Shown: positions 23,949-35,052 of the stretch, in pieces | Numbering within the stretch: the first letter of the stretch is position 1 | How the letters are laid out: every line of letters begins with the position of its first letter | Origin: Carallia brachiata | Taxonomy: Eukaryota; Streptophyta; Magnoliopsida; Malpighiales; Rhizophoraceae | DNA length: 64,000 nt | Assembly (NCBI GenBank): GCA_021464245.1 | Contig: JADCRB010000035.1 | Coordinates: forward strand, 2,662,469 to 2,726,468 | Direction of reading: 5' to 3' | The notes under the pieces: model-generated | The model's input: only the letters and a program-made list of their open reading frames with translations | Told to the model about the DNA's origin: nothing | Databases searched by the model: none | Program-made: the position numbers and the translations under genes

Positions 23949-26900
23949 TTATCTCCCTTTCAACCAAGTCATTTTCTTTTTCTTCCTTAAAGTTGTCATT
24001 CTCTTGAATTTCCATAGTCTAAATTTCTGCCTGTCCCTCAACCAGTCAGAGTAATCCTTTCCCTTTCTGCACTCAATGAAGTCAGATAAATCATCTATAT
24101 CCTTAGTTCTTTTGGAGTTTTCTGCTAGTACGCACTTGAGAAAAACCTCGCCATTACATTTTTCCTCTCTACTTTTTACAGTGACATCAGAATCAGCGCT
24201 ATTCTCAAGAGACTCATGCTGAGAAGATCCTGCTTGGTTTTCTTCATCTGTTTCAGACCTATGAGAATGTGTTCTAACAAATGTCAACAATGTAATAAAA
24301 AGTTAAGTTATTGAGAATATCAACCCAATGAAATTGATGAAAACGAATTCTTTTTGTCTCAATATATAGCTAGGAGTACCCAAATGCAACTGTATCAAAT
24401 TAATCCAGCAATATTCGACTGGAAAGATTCCTAGATAGAAATGTTTGCATGACATGATGATATGCATGCATGCTACTGCTGCACCTTCAAACAGCAACAA
24501 AAGGTACATAAAGTTACACTTTGAAGATCAACGGTTAGAATGGAGACACTAAATCAGCTCTTCTTTTAGCCTATCCCATAAGAAAAATGAAGAAACAACA
24601 GCAGTTTGGTATCCTCAAAATGTAAATGCAACACTATCTAACTTTCGTTTGAAATCGATTCATCTATAAAACAAATGGAAGGAAACGTGATAAGGATATG
24701 GCTTTTGACAATATACAACAGAAGGTAAAAATTAGACACAAGTAGATTGCGCAATCTTTTTTTTTTTTTTTTTAAATAAAAAGCACACTCTTCTGGAGAA
24801 AAGGCTAGAATTTTGTTCTAGGACAAAGTAGAAAAAGAAAATAAAAAAGGGTATCTTGTACCTCAAATACATCTCCTGAATCTTTTGGATTTTTGATAAA
24901 ACCTTTTGACTAGATTTTTGGACAAACAGAGCCTGCAGAATTATCCAACACATTCATGACTTAGCAAACCAAGCAAGAATATCACTCAAAACACTACGGA
25001 GAGGAGAAATCAAAATTTACCCTTTCGACTTCACCGGAGGTTTTACAGGAAAAGCTTTTTGATCTGGAACCAAATAGTGCCCATGTTGCACTCAAATCAC
25101 CAACTTCAGTGATAAGCAAATTCAACAGCACCATCAACATAAATAAGCAATCCTTCACCAAGAAATCGAGCCCACTAGCATAACATAATGGTAATAAGCC
25201 AGAAAAGTGCAAAAACATCCACTTGGAACCCTTATGCCTTGACATGGAGGATGGCATTGCTTCCCTCAAAAATTTTTGACATGGAAGGTCGGTGCTTAAC
25301 TGTTTAAAACGACCAACTGTATTCATTAAAGCCATATATTCCTTGCACGAAGTAACATTTTCCAACCCAACATGCCTCGTATGCCACATAGCTTGAAACA
25401 TTGAACTACTCATTAACTTTATTATTGAAGCAAGAAGACACATGTCCTGGGAGCTTGTTTCCCTTTCTCGGAATAGAAAAGTATCACGATTATCATCAGA
25501 TGAACTCCCAAGTATGATGGAAGTTAAGATTTCCAACACCTCATCCTTGAAGGATTCATCAAGAACACACAAGCTATCCTTCACATACACAATTGAGGCA
25601 GCCACCAGGTCTGAATTTTTTTGAAAGGACATGCTAGTTAAATATGCATTCCATGAATCATGTGAGTTAACAATTAGATGACATAGTTTGTCCCTTGTCG
25701 CTGGCTGAAGAAAAGATTCAAAAGTCAGCTGGTTACAGCCAAGCAGATGTGACCTGACAGAACAATTTCCAGCCATAGGAAGATTAAAGACATGTGAAAT
25801 GTGTCTGGTGTACAAGAGTACGGATCTTTCAAATGCTGTTAAGTAGTAATTCATAAGGCTAAGATCTGGCCGCATTTTCTCAGAAGGGATGTGAATACCA
25901 ATGGCTTCAGAAACCAATACAATGAGATATGCTTGAAACATTTTTGGGGCACAAAGTATAACAGGGTTGAGAAGCAATGATAAGGCAGCTGCCAAGCTCA
26001 GTTCAGGAACTCTGAAATCCTCACCTTGGCACCAAAATAATCTGTTGAGGAATTTTTCAAAGGCTTGCTCATCTGAAATGGATAGAATAAAATGAACTCC
26101 AATCACCTCCAAGACACTTCCAATATTGCCATCCTCAAAGTGGCATGTGAATAGCATTTCACTTTTGGAAGATGTAGAATCAATTAGCATAAAATAGTCT
26201 CTCAACGATTTATGCACCAAAAGTTCATCTGCAAACACCTAGACACAATACTTCAACATTAAGCAGGTTTTGGTTGCAAGAGAATTCTCGTGAAAAAGCA
26301 CCTTAGGAAAGAAAAGAAGAAAAGTTTTCTAAATTATTAAAAGAACTCATCGAGTAAGTTTCATTTAACAAGAAAAAGAATATCCAACTCAAACTAAATA
26401 TATTGGTGGAACTCCAGGATTCGCTGAATACTTTAGCAAAGCACCAAGCACATGTGCCAATACATTTGCTAAACATATTGACCCACTTCGGGCATCAAGA
26501 GACTAATGACATGTCTTAACATATTGTTTCATTCATGCCAAAAATATATATACATTAGTTTATAAAACAAAAATGAATAAATATCTGTAAAATTTCAAAG
26601 ACAAGATGGTTGAACTGAGAGTCTAAGGCAACCAATGGTCCCCCAAAAGAAGTGGGTGATGCCCTTGTTGTACACAATCAACAAAGATATACCATCCCAC
26701 CAAGGCTGAACAGAACAAACAAGCATTTGATCAGCAGAAAGACCAATGGCTACCAGTACGATATGATATTTTGAAGTTTCTTCCTCTAATCAAAAAATGC
26801 AAGTATGTAACTTGATAGGTAACAAATAAGCAAAGACATTAGTGCCATGGAAAAGGGAAAAGGAGAAAAAGAAGGCTGAAACTTAAAAAATGTTAAGTGC

Positions 26901-28074
26901 ACAAAACTTATGGTCACTGTTAATATTAGTATATTAATGCACATATACAAAAATACAGTATTTCAGAGTGGTGGACCTTGCAAATCTTTTTCTCGTTAAG
27001 TAAAAACTAGGCTACAGAATAGGCTTATTTGTTTAATCCAAATATTATAAACCTCCCTAGCTCTGGTAGTTTATGGCTGTGATCATTTGTGTATAAGATT
27101 CAGACATTATTTTGTATCTAACCCAATAGAAAGAAGCCATTAATAAGACTCAGTATAATGTGCTATGCAGATGTTACCTAGAAGCTTGCCAGACAATAAA
27201 AACATAGAAGAACATATGCATTACGCTAAAAAAAGATACATTGGGAAAATTATGAATTACCTCAAGCAGAGAGAAAAGGAATGAATAACAGGGATCAGAA
27301 GCTTCCCACAAACGAATTGAAGTAACAATCTCCTCAGTGACGGAGGTGGCACAATCGCCATGAACACATGTAAGCTCCCTGGAGACCATCTTCCTAAAAG
27401 TGATGGAACTTTTCCCATCTCCAAAACCCAACCCAATAGAAATCAACCTGCCAAGTATTGAAAGAAGAACCTGGCATTTTTCCACCAGAAGACACTGATC
27501 AACTACAACAAATACCAAGACGACCAAACAACACCTCAAAATCAATAACAATTCGTCGACGGTGGCCCAAATATCCGCACTCTGGATACCTTCTCCGTGA
27601 GACCCACCAGCAGAAATGCCCTGGAAAGCCGAGAAAAAGGCCCTGAATCTCGAATCGAGCTCTCTGAACAAAGTATCGGAGACATCACGAACGTCATTGA
27701 AGTTGAATTTTACCCCGGAATGTGCACCGAATTCCATGTGCGGAAAAGCTGATGCGGATGCGGATTCACAAGAGGACCAACTCGTGGGGGGTCCGTTCAA
27801 AGACGAATGGACTAGCAATGCATAAAGTAATTTCGTGTTTTCTGGGTTCAGCCCCTGAAATTGAAGACACCCACTAAGTAAAACACGAATTCGCACACGC
27901 AAAACACAGAGTAATAGAAAGTATGAAAAAAAATAAAATAAAATAAACCTCTGGAGACTGAATTGATGAGAAGAGACTCTCGTATGGAGGAGATTGGCCG
28001 GCTTTGGTTGAGTCATGGCTGCTCTTCTTCTTCTTCTTCTTCTTGTCAACCTTCCTTGCCTTTCTGCTCACCAT
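23949..28074 (-). CDS. Plant-specific protein of unknown function, five exons
   Basis: I do not recognise a characterised family. From memory it resembles a plant family annotated only as a DUF (possibly DUF7812; not verified). Exons on the minus strand are 28074-27949, 27854-27261, 26238-25021, 24932-24862 and 24273-23949. All joins keep frame with GT-AG signals, giving 777 aa. The only ATG in the right context is at 28074 (G at -3 and +4). The N-terminus is very basic (RKARKVDKKKKKKK), a possible nuclear or nucleolar signal. Residues about 45-650 are largely helical and Leu-rich, like an alpha-solenoid, with one strongly hydrophobic stretch (LLLILRCCLVVLVFVVVDQ). The C-terminal 107 residues are acidic/Ser-rich and then basic, ending in WLRDRQKFRLWKFKRM and KKKK. 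Intron lengths are 94, 1022, 88 and 588 bp. No lesion is visible. The start of the third exon reads VFADEL in frame and continues exon 2. Confidence 0.8.
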
Positions 28075-29060
28075 TACCGGGATCAAAGATTGAATCTTTC
28101 TATGAGAATCTATCTAGATTAAGGAGTGGTTATGTGGGACAGGGGTTTTGGGGTTTTATTTTTCGGAACACCGCAGATTTTGGGAAATTTTTCTTGTCTT
28201 TTTATTGGCCTTTTAATTTTATTTTAAATTAATTAATTTAGATCTTAAAAAATTTTTAAAAAATAATCATCTTTTTTCAAACCAGTTAATTTAGATATTA
28301 AAAATTTCAAAAAATTGGTTTAAGTCTTATAAATCTAAAAAAAAAAGAAAAAAATTTGATGATTAAATAAAAATTTTATACCACTGATCTCGATGTAATA
28401 TTTAATAAATTTGTTCGTTCTTGGAAATCTAAAAAAAAATGGTTTAAGTTTAAGCAATCTAAAAAAGACTCTATGATTAAATAAAAATTTGATGCCACCA
28501 ATCTTAATCTAATAGTTAAAAAATTTGTTCATATTGTGGAGTTATGAATTAGAATTTTTGTTGAAGTATTTGATAACGTTAAAGGTATAAATAATTGATA
28601 ATTTTTATTATATATTAAAAAATACATTTAATGTAACTGCTTAATTCACTATGCGGTGTGCTTTATGTCATTTTTTCTAGTGTGTCCGTAAAATCCAGCT
28701 ACCTACTTTTTTTTTATTTTATTAATTAAAAGAATTTCATCAATCACATATTTGACAATTTATTGAAACCGCTTTTCATGTTAAAATTATAAGGTTTCCC
28801 TTCAGAAACAAAAACGCAGAGATGTCATGCTCCCAGCTAAATCTCCGCACGTGGAGCTGCAGGAATTTGGGACTCTCTGTGCCGCTACACCTTATCAATT
28901 CAAAACTTCTCAAAGAAGCTTGCTTTGCAAAGGCACGTGAAGCTTGGTGAGGAAGCTTTGAAAAAACTAAGGATCCGTTTGGTAAACTTTTTTATATAAC
29001 GTTTCGAAAATTCTTACTATGGGAAAAAAAATGGATCTCCAAAAAAGCGAAAAAAATTGA
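28075..29060. other. Upstream region of the unknown minus-strand gene
   Basis: AT-rich sequence containing the presumed promoter and leader of the minus-strand gene. Around 28250-28530 a diverged direct duplication is visible (TGATTAAATAAAAATTT followed by CCACTGATCTCGATGTAAT, repeated as CCACCAATCTTAATCTAAT). No gene. Confidence 0.5.
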
Positions 29061-29285
29061 TTTAGTAAAAGATTTTTTTTTTTGACACACAATGCAAAAT
29101 TCATTTCATTGATGGATAAGATCATTAGATAGATAAGTCACAAATTTGACAAGGGAGTTGTAGATTAAATTTAAAGAGGGAGACTGATCTCTGAATTATT
29201 TTGTAACCTAATTCACCGACTTGTTAAATTGACAAAAAATAAGGATAACAGAGACATTACATAATTAGCAGTAATGTCCATAATA

Positions 29286-30473
29286 TCAAATAGTATGGGT
29301 CCAATTTCCCATGGCATTTTGTGACTTGGCTCCTTCGGCTTTTGGAAGAGTCTTTGAATTCATTTCTACAACTGCCCCGGTGTACCCTCTATTCTTGATG
29401 AGTCGGCACCCCCAAAGGAGAGCTTTGACTTTTTCTCGTAAGGCTGATCTTGCAAAGCATGTAGTAGCAATCCCGTCCACAATAGTGCCCGTACCAGTCC
29501 TACAAATTACCCCAATATTCGCTTTGTTATCTTTGGGGCTGAAAGACCCATCACAGTTGACTTTGACAATTCCTAAGCCTGGTGCAATCCTAATAGCCTG
29601 GTTTACTGGAGCTGTTCCAGAAATTGAAAGAGTGTCGATGGACATCATTTCTTGCCACAGAGTAATTGCCTTCAGTGTCGTCATCTCGGGGTTGGGCATT
29701 TTATGCTCGAAAATGACAACGTTGCGTGCCTTCGAAATTTCCCACATTAGTATAGTGATCAATTCCATGGCTTTGGAGCATGATGGAGGCACCACAACAT
29801 TTGATGTTAATTCCCACCATTGTTTGAAGGAGGGAAAGCCATCTTGGCTGGGATTGTTACCCATCGGGTTGAGCCTCCAAGCTGCAACGACGTGCGGACT
29901 GAGGAAGTGAAGAAAAAAAAAAAGAAAAAAAAAATAATAATAATTATACTTATTTTTTTTTTTTAATTTTTTTAACATATCAAACGCAGCATTAATTTTT
30001 AAAAATTCCTCCAAGTTGTAGGCTTCAGATTATAGGACCCACTTCCTCGATTCTCGCATTCTTCCCAGTCTTTTGTTAGAGCAAAATATCCTGACCTCAC
30101 CTAGTATTCACCAGCCTTGTCAAGGTGCCGTACGATACAGTCATTGATCTGGCAACCAGCTAATGGGATTTTCTTTATGGCCTCCACTTCCACTCAGGTA
30201 GTAAAGAGTTCAGCAAATGGGATTTCCAGACCCTTCTGTCCTTATCAATTGGGTCACGTACAAGGGCGAGGTTACGATTGTCGGGTTTTCTGACAGGACT
30301 TTGAAACTCGGCGCATCAGGAAGCCATTTATCCTCCCATATAAAGATGTCCTCTCCATTTCCCACCTCCCATCTCATGCCTGCATACAAAAGCTCTCTTC
30401 CATGAAGCAGGCTTTGCCATGCCCATGACGGCGACTTTTTCGACTTGGCAGATAACAAAGAGCATGCCGGATA
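29286..30473 (-). pseudogene. LINE pol remnant: zinc-binding/linker and RNase H portion
   Basis: The frame carries the plant LINE segment SPSWAWQSLLHGRELL, then GNGEDIFIWEDKWLP, and further on an RNase H-like domain (IVKVNCDGSFSPKDNKANIG, and AVVEMNSKTL where the usual Asp of MDS is Asn). Stops and frameshifts separate these blocks. It joins the reverse transcriptase remnant at 32285 once the nested element is removed, the frame continuing through GLY and YPACSLLSAKS. Confidence 0.8.
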
Positions 30474-30481
30474 ATAGAGAC

Positions 30482-32276
30482 CATGGTCTGGAGAATCGAA
30501 TTGGACCAGTTAAGAAAATTGAAAAAATTAGAAACTGGTCCCATGTTCAGTTCGATTCTCATATTAAGGTCAGAGATTTCAAAAATTGGGTAAAATCAAT
30601 GAACCGAACCGGTTCAACCGTGAACTGATAAACCGGTCACGATTCTACTGGTTTTGTTGGTTTTTTTTTTTCTTTTTGAGGGTGGTTAATTTATTTGTTA
30701 ATTCTAAACATTTTGTAAAAAAAATGAAAATTGAGACTAATAAAACTTGAACTCCTCTTTTTAAAGATAACTAATAAAGAGGTTACCACTATTCTACTAG
30801 CTCCCACTCATGGAATTGAAAACCGGACCGGACCGGCCGGTTCAACCGGAAAAATCGGGAACCGGTCTTAGGTCCGGTCCGGTTCAAGTCTAAAAATGGA
30901 ATTCGGACCGAACCGGAAAAAACCGGTCAAGAACCGGAAAAACCGGTCAAGAAACGGGAAAACCGAGAAACCGGGACCGGTTGAACCGGGTGAACCGGTT
31001 CAATTTAAATTAAAAAATTTTAAATTATAATTTAACCCAAAATTTTATCTAAATTATAATTAAAACTCTAATTTTAAGTAAAAATTCTAATTTAGTCCTC
31101 AATTGATTAAAATTTTCAATTTAATCTTTAAATTTTAAAAATTAATATTTAATCACTATTTATAAATATTATTTTTTAAATTAATTTTTATAAATTATAT
31201 TTTGTTAAATATACTAATTGTAATATCTTTAATGTATGTAAATATTAGTATAATTCTTAAAATACACTTTATTTTAAATATTTATTATCATTCTTATATA
31301 ATATAACATTTTATATAATTATATAAGTTATATAAAATTTTAATTTTTATATATTTAATATTAAATATCGGTTTTACCGGTTTAACCGCGGTTTTACCGG
31401 TCGAACCGGTTTAACCGCGGTTTTACCGGTCGAACCGGTTGAACCTTGAACCTCTCAGTTTTCCGGTTCAATGACCGGTTCGGTTCTGAGAACCTTGCTC
31501 CCACTTTATAATAACATGACAAGTAAAATATATATTAGTATTGTATCTCTTTTTTTTCTCTTCAAAATTTTATATCTGAAAAAAATTCAAAAAAATAAGA
31601 AAATACAAAACATTTTTTGATTAAATTTTTTTAATGTAGAAAATTTGTTTAGATTAAAATATTTTTCCCTAAATTACTTTAAAATAAAACATATGATTAT
31701 AATGTACTTTATACTTTAATTTTTTGACATAAATCATTTACTTCCACAAAATAAATATTTTGTTAATTTTATCACAAATTTATAATTTAGATTATTTATT
31801 TATTAGTGTATTCATTTTTAACAAATGAAAATAAATACATTAGTTGAAAATAAAAAAATATAAATGAGAATATATCTTATCCTTAATTGAAGGAATTAGT
31901 TTAGTTGTCTCTATAAATATATTATATTAATCATCTTAATATATATTAAATTATATTAAATTACATTATCCTTAATTATTTACCTCTATACTATATTACT
32001 TAATTTTTTTAATATTATCGTATATTAAATTATAAATTACATATAATTAAAATTGTTAAATATAATCTTATAATATCTGTAATACTTATATTTTATATAT
32101 TTTCACATTTTACTTCTCAATATTTTTACATAATATATATAGATATTAAATTTTTTATATATTTAATATTAAATATTGGTTTTAGTAGTTTAACTACGGT
32201 TATACCGATTGAATTGATTAAATCTTAAACTTCTTAGTATTTTAATTTAATGACCGGTTTGATTCTTAAAATTTTG
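30482..32276. mobile_element. AACCGG-rich hAT-like element (copy 2, outer) inserted in the LINE
   Basis: Flanked by the perfect 8-bp duplication ATAGAGAC (30474-30481 and 32277-32284). Left end CATGGTCTGGAGAATCGAAT and reverse-complemented right end CAAAATTTTAAGAATCAAAC match in register and begin with CA. AACCGG-type motifs lie near both ends around a very AT-rich core. It is older and more decayed than the copy nested in it (30809-31497). It has no transposase. Its insertion point is within a Tyr codon of the LINE frame. Confidence 0.82.
30809..31497. mobile_element. AACCGG-rich hAT-like element (copy 3, inner) nested in copy 2
   Basis: Flanked by the perfect 8-bp duplication CTCCCACT (30801-30808 and 31498-31505). 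Ends CATGGAATTGAAAACCGG and (reverse complement) CAAGGTTCTCAGAACCGA. The subterminal arms contain dense GAACCGGAAAAACCGGTCAA-like repeats on the left and TTTAACCGCGGTTTTACCGG tandem units on the right. It is 689 bp with an AT-rich core, non-coding and the same family as the elements at 12569, 30482 and 54192. Confidence 0.87.
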
Positions 32277-32284
32277 ATAGAGAC

Positions 32285-32922
32285 CTCTCATTAATTTAGC
32301 CTAGAGGTCAAAGGGTCAGGGCCACGCTTGTTTTGATAGCAAAGCTTGGTTGAAGGTTTTGAGGTCACGGAACCGAGTCCTCCTAATCCCATAGCCTGGC
32401 ACAATTTCTTCCAACTGGCCCAAGCTATTCGATTCTCGTTTAGCTTCTGAACCCACCAAAATTGAGCCAACTTCCCATAAATATTGTTGCATATGTTGCC
32501 AGGGAGATGAAAAACCGACATGGTATAGACTTGAATAGAAGTGGTAACTGACTTGATTAGGGTTATTCTTCCGGCTTGTGATAAAAGTCTCTGTTTCCAC
32601 GGCTGTACAGCCTTTTTCACACGTCTTACAATGAACCTCGATGTCAGGGATTTGGATCTGGCTATTTTGATGGGGAGGCCCAAGTACCTTCCTTGGACCT
32701 CCAAGAGCCCGATGTCGGTGGCCTCTATGATGGCCTTCCTTTCATTCGCTGGAGTGTTTGCACTGAAAGGAATTCTTAACTTACCTTTATTAATTAATTG
32801 CCTAGATGCTTTGCAAAAATTACGCCATCAACAGCATAGTTGAGGCTTCTGCTATTGATGCCACCCCAAAAAGTAAAGAGTCATCGGCAAATAGCACATG
32901 AGAAAGAAGGGGGCAGTGCTTG
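32285..32922 (-). pseudogene. LINE reverse transcriptase remnant
   Basis: Minus-strand frames contain the RT catalytic box LSHVLFADDSLLF at the truncated 5' end, then EVQGRYLGLPIKIARSKS, WKQRLLSQAGRITLIKSV and an IAWASWKKLC segment typical of plant L1 elements. At least two in-frame stops precede the insertion junction and several lie just after the FADD box. Confidence 0.82.
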
Positions 32923-33258
32923 TTTAGTAAGAGATTGCGCATATGTTATGTCAACATTGTATTAAAAAGCGTAAAAACATAGAGACAAATTTTTTAACTT
33001 CATAAAAGTATTTTTAAAGTAATAATAAAATGATATCAACATTAAATAATTGAATGCATAAAAAAGAATAAAAAATAAAATATCAGATGTTATTATATTA
33101 AATTATATTATTATTTATTATTAGTTAAATTTACTCATATAATTTGACTACAAAAAACAAAAAGAGAAAATAAACTACATTAAGTTTAAAAAATTATGGG
33201 AGCCTTATTTGTTTTATACTTAATTTTCAATCTCACATCACTATTATAATCAAAAAGA

Positions 33259-33583
33259 TTAATATATAAAAATATTACCAACTTTGTATAAAGTAATAAA
33301 TTCAACACCAATTTTAAAAAGTAATAGATTTAGTACGTAATGATTTTATATGAATAGAATATGTCGGTTTCGATGACAGATTTATACAAATATGTCTGTT
33401 TTGATGACATAATAATTATATAAGTTAGTATCATATCATCGAAACAGATAAATTCTGTTAAAGAAATTTCATAGCGTGTTAGATTAGTTACTTTAAGTAA
33501 AGTTGATGCTAAATTTATTACTTTTTAAAGTTAATGTTAAATTTGTTACTTTAGGTATAATTGGTGATATTTTTGTATATTAA
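33259..33583. repeat. MITE-like element with about 80 bp inverted repeats
   Basis: The left arm starts TTAATATATAAAAATATTAC and the reverse complement of the right end starts TTAATATACAAAAATATCAC. Similarity continues for about 80 bases (AAAGTAATAAATT with AAAGTAACAAATT; AAAAAGTAATA). The core is about 165 bp and non-coding. Target duplications are not evident. Confidence 0.65.
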
Positions 33584-34427
33584 CTATAATTAAACACTAA
33601 AATTTACACCTTAAAATAATTATCTAGTAAAATGTCACGCTTGTTTAAAATGTTACTATTGTAACATTTTGTTACATCTCCATTTTCATAGATTACCAAA
33701 CAACCCTAATTTGTTTGGATTGATAGAAAATGGTGAAAAAGAAAATGAATAGAAAATAGTATAGTAATAATGATGTTATGATTGATAGAAAGTGGTGAGA
33801 AAGAGAATGATTAGAAAGTTTTGTGAAAGAAAATAAATAGTAATTTGTAAGAGAAAAAGTAAAAGTTAGTTGTTTAGATTGATAGAAAATTAATGAAAAA
33901 AAAATTGTGAGAAAATAGTACAGTAATGATAATATTTTTTAATTTTTTATTTTCCTTTCATTTTCTTTTCTATCTAAATTCCTTCAATCCAAATACAACA
34001 TAAAAGCTCTGTGGGAGGTGAGAAATGAGAGTCTACGTATAAGAGTCTAATTGAGTGTTTTGGGGCTTGGATGTTATAGCAATTTAGAATAGTGATATAT
34101 AATAAAAAGACTTTTTTCTTGATTATTTACAAATTGACTTTTTTGTTGATATGACAAGGATTTTTTTATTTTGTTTTTATTTTTTAAAATTAAACCTTAA
34201 GTACTTAACATTACTCTAAAATTTAGAAATTTAACCGTAATTAGTGAAATTTTATAAAAAAATTTTCGTAATATTTATCTTTATTTAGCAATTTATGGGA
34301 CACACTAGTATAACCTCCTTATTTTATTCATAGTACATGTTTTTTTAATTTTTAAGGGAAACAAAAATGGGTGTATGGGTATATGCAGAAGAAGTCTAAG
34401 CATTTATTTGGATTTGAAGTGGAATCT

Positions 34428-34428
<1 letters not shown>

Positions 34429-34504
<76 letters not shown>
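34429..34504. repeat. Poly-A tract followed by (TA)n microsatellite
   Basis: Thirty-three A residues are followed by about 21 TA dinucleotides. Likely highly length-variable. It could mark the A-tail of an old retroposon, but no element body or duplication is visible. Confidence 0.9.
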
Positions 34505-34506
<2 letters not shown>

Positions 34507-35052
34507 ATTGTTTTAATAAGTTAAAAATGAGTAACAAACAAAATGAATTGAAAGCGTTTGGATGTTATGAGAAAGATAAAAATATAATATTTATAAAACT
34601 CACATTTATGTCCATATATAAACTAACACATGATTCAATAAATTTTTTTTTTGTATATTAGGCGTATATAAATATGATATATTCATGTGCAAACTAGTGC
34701 ATGATTTAATAATTTTTTTTATGTCAAAGTGTAAAAAATATAATTTCATAAACGACTGCCAAAACAAAATACATTATAATATAAGTTACTGTCTCTTCCT
34801 CAAACTTGTTGGTTGAGTTAGTTTCTAACAACCAAAAGCTTTTTTTTTTTTTTTAAAATATCTTAGACATAGAATAATTAATTTGAAAAAGAAGAGACAA
34901 TTGAAAAAGTCAAAGGTCGAACCCTTAATTACTATTTTGTTGGTATATTGTTATTGTCATCCAAATTATAAGTTTGCAGAAACAAGTCAACAACCAAAAG
35001 ATTAAAAGTTCAAGGAATTGGTATAAGTCATGTTTGATAATGGCGTGAAAAA

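Larger units (their letters stand above)
29075..32922 (-). mobile_element. 5'-truncated LINE (L1-type) retrotransposon, interrupted by nested DNA transposons
   Basis: Minus-strand element with its poly-A tail at 29075-29083 (read as poly-T on the plus strand). It is flanked by TTTAGTAAAAGATT (29061-29074) and TTTAGTAAGAGATT (32923-32936), a 14-bp duplication with one mismatch. The coding remnant starts inside reverse transcriptase just before the FADD box (SHVLFADDSLLF), so the element is truncated at its 5' end. It ends in a plant-type RNase H domain. A 1795 bp hAT-like element and its 8-bp duplication interrupt it. Without them about 2.04 kb of LINE sequence remains, with stops and frameshifts. 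It is inactive. Confidence 0.88.
32937..35052. other. Gene-free AT-rich region
   Basis: Holds a palindromic MITE-like element (33259-33583), loosely repeated GATAGAAAATGGTGAAAAAG-type segments at 33715-33930, and a long poly-A/(TA) tract (34429-34504). No gene. Confidence 0.6.

Noticed and set aside
29311..29910. Plus-strand frame of 199 codons
   Set aside because: Antisense shadow of the LINE RNase H remnant.
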